Source: Halothiobacillus neapolitanus
Lineage (GTDB): Bacteria; Pseudomonadota; Gammaproteobacteria; Halothiobacillales; Halothiobacillaceae
Length of the DNA: 8,034 bases
Assembly: GCA_020722165.1 (NCBI GenBank)
Contig: DYLI01000019.1
Coordinates: forward strand, 10,626 to 18,659
Direction: 5' to 3'
Of the stretch, positions 6,612 to 8,034 are shown piece after piece. The notes beneath the pieces are model-generated. The model was not told the origin of the DNA and did not search any database. It worked only from the letters and a program-made list of their open reading frames with translations. Every line of letters starts with the position of its first letter. Position 1 is the stretch's first letter. A program made the position numbers and the translations under genes.

Positions 6612-7083
6612 ATTGGCTTTGGGCTTGATGGTACTGTTCAGCCTGCTATTGACCATGCTGCTTGAATTGATTCCCCTGCCCCTTACGCTGAACCTTCATG
6701 CGTGGCGCGAACCATGGTTGCTGGCCATAGTGATATTTTGGGTATTGTATTTACCAACAGCAGTAGGCATTGGCTTGGCTTGGTTTGTAGGATTGTTGCT
6801 GGATGCGGCAAACGCCGCGCCGCTGGGGACTCATGCACTTATTTTTACAGTGGCGAGCGCCTTGACTCTCGCCGCTCGTCGTTTGCTTCTGACTTTTTCG
6901 GTCATACAGCAGGCTCTGTGGATAGCGGCACTCAGCGTGATGCAATACGTCATCCTGCTATTGCTTTTGCCCTCGACAGGTCTATCGAATATGTTGCAGA
7001 GCGCCCTTGCGGCCGCGTTGTTTTGGCTAGCGTTGCACTTCGTACTTTATCCGTGGGTTCAATCACGGCTGCGCACAAACTAA
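6601..7083 (+). CDS. mreD: Rod shape-determining protein MreD
   Basis: Polytopic inner-membrane partner of MreC in the rod-shape elongation complex. The 160-residue protein, of normal family length, is almost wholly hydrophobic. Five or six membrane segments can be drawn, at about 6-25, 38-55, 56-70, 74-95, 102-123 and 131-152, with a short basic tail (QSRLRTN). The family-typical features are the early LELIPLP turn after the first segment, the P-rich WREPWLLAIVIFWVLYLP entry to the second, and GLLLDAANAAPLGTHAL (about 64-80), where MreD proteins carry a conserved D-x(4-6)-PLG motif. ATG at 6601 lies inside the end of mreC (11-bp overlap), consistent with translational coupling; a weak GAGAAG is 10 bases upstream. 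It is the last gene of the operon here, with no mrdA or rodA following. Confidence 0.95.
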   Translation: MRNELALGLMVLFSLLLTMLLELIPLPLTLNLHAWREPWLLAIVIFWVLYLPTAVGIGLAWFVGLLLDAANAAPLGTHALIFTVASALTLAARRLLLTFSVIQQALWIAALSVMQYVILLLLLPSTGLSNMLQSALAAALFWLALHFVLYPWVQSRLRTN

Positions 7084-7085
7084 AT

Positions 7086-7190
7086 TAGGACTTACGCAGA
7101 ACCGTCCCAGCGGCGTTAAAGCACCTCGCCGTACTAGGTTGTACTGTCATCAAAGCTTTGCCTCGCTGGAACGCTTTTGCATAAGTCCTA
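7086..7190. repeat. MITE-like stem-loop element, copy 2 (between mreD and dgkA)
   Basis: The same repeat family as the element at 4355, better preserved as a palindrome. Arms 7086-7112 and 7164-7190 (27 bp each) match at 23 positions. The outermost sequence is TAGGACTTA on both sides. The TA at each end could be the target dinucleotide of a Tc1/mariner- or IS630-type insertion, but that is inference from two bases. It starts two bases after the mreD stop (7081-7083) and ends 12 bases before the dgkA stop, so it occupies nearly all of the convergent gap. No reading frame in it. Confidence 0.78.
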
Positions 7191-7202
7191 TAAAAATCAG
7201 TT
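7086..7202. terminator. Possible bidirectional terminator formed by the repeat
   Basis: The long stem at 7086-7190 lies between two convergent genes, where both mreD and dgkA transcripts need to end. The position and stem strength fit a transcription stop or RNA-stabilising 3' structure for both. Against a classical intrinsic terminator, neither side has a strong T-run: TATAAAAATCAGTTTT follows on the plus strand and AATTTAG on the minus strand. The role is therefore inferred from position, not from a complete motif. Confidence 0.35.
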
Positions 7203-7562
7203 TTAATCCAGTAACAACAAAAGCCAAAAAATCGTGGCCATGAGTATGGTCAGCATCACCGCTGCTGAGCCCATGTCTTTTGCACGACCCGACAGTTTAT
7301 GCTGTTCGCCGCCAAAGCGATCCACGGTGTTTTCAATCCCCGTATTGAGCAGTTCAACAATCAAGATCATAAACAAGCTGCCTAACAACAAGGCGCGTTC
7401 AAAATTATTGTCGCCCTGCCAGATAGCGACTGGTGCGAGGATTAGGCTTAACCACATTTCCTGGCGAAAAGCGGCTTCTTTGCGGTAGCAGGTAGTCAGA
7501 CCTTGCCAAGAGTATTTGGCCGCTAAAATGACGCGGCGGAGTCCAGTATTTTCTGAAGACAT
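7203..7562 (-). CDS. dgkA: Diacylglycerol kinase, integral-membrane (DgkA type)
   Basis: Small trimeric inner-membrane kinase that phosphorylates diacylglycerol to phosphatidic acid with ATP, recycling the diacylglycerol left by periplasmic glucan and lipid-modification reactions. The 119-residue protein matches E. coli DgkA (about 122) in length and layout. An amphipathic N-terminus with AAKYSWQGL is followed by the conserved EAAFRQE (29-35). The signature IVELLNTGIENTVDR (68-82) contains Glu70 and Glu77, equivalent to E. coli Glu69 and the catalytic Glu76. SGRAKDMGSAAV (91-102) and a final membrane segment close the protein. Three membrane helices are expected. The N-terminus aligns with the E. 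coli start, supporting the ATG at 7562. It starts 8 bp after the gcvH stop without a strong Shine-Dalgarno, so the pair is probably one transcript. No metabolic link between the two is obvious. Confidence 0.96.
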   Translation of the reverse strand: MSSENTGLRRVILAAKYSWQGLTTCYRKEAAFRQEMWLSLILAPVAIWQGDNNFERALLLGSLFMILIVELLNTGIENTVDRFGGEQHKLSGRAKDMGSAAVMLTILMATIFWLLLLLD

Positions 7563-7570
7563 CGGCTGAG

Positions 7571-7951
7571 TTACTCGCTCGCAAAATCCTTGTAGGCATC
7601 GGCATCCATCAGCGTATCGAGTTCTTCACTAATCCGCACACGCACCAGCCAGCCTTCGCCAAACGCATCTTCATTCACGCGTTCGGGTTGATCGACTAAT
7701 TCTTCATTAATGGCTTCAATGGTCATGGCAACCGGAGCAAGCACATCCCAGGCGGACTTCACGGATTCCAACGTGGCAATCGTGTCGCCTTCATCAATAT
7801 GTGCGCCCACTTCGGGAAATTGAATAAACACCAGGTCACCAAGCAAAGACTGACCATATTCGGTCACGCCAAGCGTGACCAAGCCATCATCATCTTGACG
7901 CAGCCATGCGTGGCTATCGGTGTACATCAGGTTTTCAGGTAATCCGCTCAT
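7571..7951 (-). CDS. gcvH: Glycine cleavage system H protein (lipoyl carrier)
   Basis: Lipoyl-bearing carrier of the glycine cleavage system. It shuttles the aminomethyl group from GcvP to GcvT and is reoxidised by lipoamide dehydrogenase; H protein can also be the lipoate acceptor for other enzymes. The product from this start is 126 residues, against about 129 in E. coli. It shows the expected DSHAWLR near the N-terminus, VTEYGQSLLGDLVFIQFPEVG, the lipoylation site LESVKSAWDVLAPV (lysine 65 from this start), and VNEDAFGEGWLVRVR near the C-terminus. I chose ATG at 7951 because AAGAG (7963-7959) sits seven bases upstream and MSGLPENLMY matches the family N-terminus. A TTG at 7969 would add six residues but lacks a ribosome-binding site. 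No gcvT or gcvP is in the window; they could lie beyond the right edge or elsewhere. Confidence 0.95.
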   Translation of the reverse strand: MSGLPENLMYTDSHAWLRQDDDGLVTLGVTEYGQSLLGDLVFIQFPEVGAHIDEGDTIATLESVKSAWDVLAPVAMTIEAINEELVDQPERVNEDAFGEGWLVRVRISEELDTLMDADAYKDFASE

Positions 7952-7991
7952 TGCTGCACTCTTTGTCAAATGGGGGTTCGAATTGAATCAT

Positions 7992-8020
7992 GCCATACAA
8001 ACAAGGTTTCTATATGACAA
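7992..8020 (-). promoter_or_regulatory. Candidate promoter for gcvH-dgkA
   Basis: On the minus strand TTGTCA (8020-8015) is five of six for a sigma70 -35 box. It is followed after 17 bases by TATGGC (7997-7992), a weak -10 with only the TAT matching. It is suitably placed about 40 bp before the gcvH start at 7951. No glycine riboswitch can be recognised in the 83 bases left before the window edge, but the space is too short to exclude one further upstream. Confidence 0.28.
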
Positions 8021-8034
8021 AAATACCAGTCATT

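Noticed and set aside
6702..7088. 128-codon frame overlapping mreD on the plus strand
   Set aside because: mreD in the other frame has clear membrane segments and family motifs. This frame is a shadow with no start signal.
7952..7969. TTG start adding six residues to GcvH
   Set aside because: No ribosome-binding site precedes it, whereas ATG at 7951 has AAGAG at seven bases and gives the family-typical N-terminus.
7952..8034. Glycine riboswitch upstream of gcvH
   Set aside because: The visible 83 bases show no conserved riboswitch core and are too short to hold one. Anything beyond the edge cannot be judged.

Overview
This 8 kb window is a compact stretch of bacterial chromosome from a Gram-negative proteobacterium, most likely a beta- or gammaproteobacterium. 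The evidence is an E. coli-like MreB that aligns almost end to end, an E. coli-type integral-membrane DgkA, a four-cysteine Hsp33, and gatCAB divergent from mreBCD, an arrangement I recall from those classes. I cannot name a genus. All nine protein genes are intact housekeeping genes. I see no phage, transposase, CRISPR, rRNA or tRNA gene.

Layout. Positions 6-4320 (minus strand) hold gatC-gatA-gatB-hslO. GatCAB is the tRNA-dependent amidotransferase that converts Glu-tRNA(Gln) and/or Asp-tRNA(Asn) to the correctly charged tRNA. Hsp33 is a redox-activated chaperone whose start lies one base after the gatB stop. gatC and gatA overlap by one base, but gatA and gatB are separated by 187 bp that hold a 160-bp palindromic MITE-like repeat. 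Positions 4321-4600 are the divergent regulatory region, holding a second type of palindromic element next to gatC and AT-rich DNA next to mreB. Positions 4601-7083 (plus strand) hold mreB-mreC-mreD, the rod-shape morphogenesis operon, with no mrdA/rodA behind it. Positions 7084-7202 are the convergent gap, filled by a strong stem-loop that is a relative of the element upstream of mreB. Positions 7203-7951 (minus strand) hold gcvH followed by dgkA, spaced 8 bp. The last 83 bases probably hold the gcvH promoter region.

The coding content is ordinary and I found no convincing new biological system. The material worth a second look is between the genes. Two diverged copies of one ~100-bp inverted-repeat element lie in the same orientation on either side of mreBCD. 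An unrelated repeat family, with GCCACAGAG-type ends, sits inside the gat operon. Both look like non-autonomous mobile repeats, and both now occupy positions where they could act on transcription.
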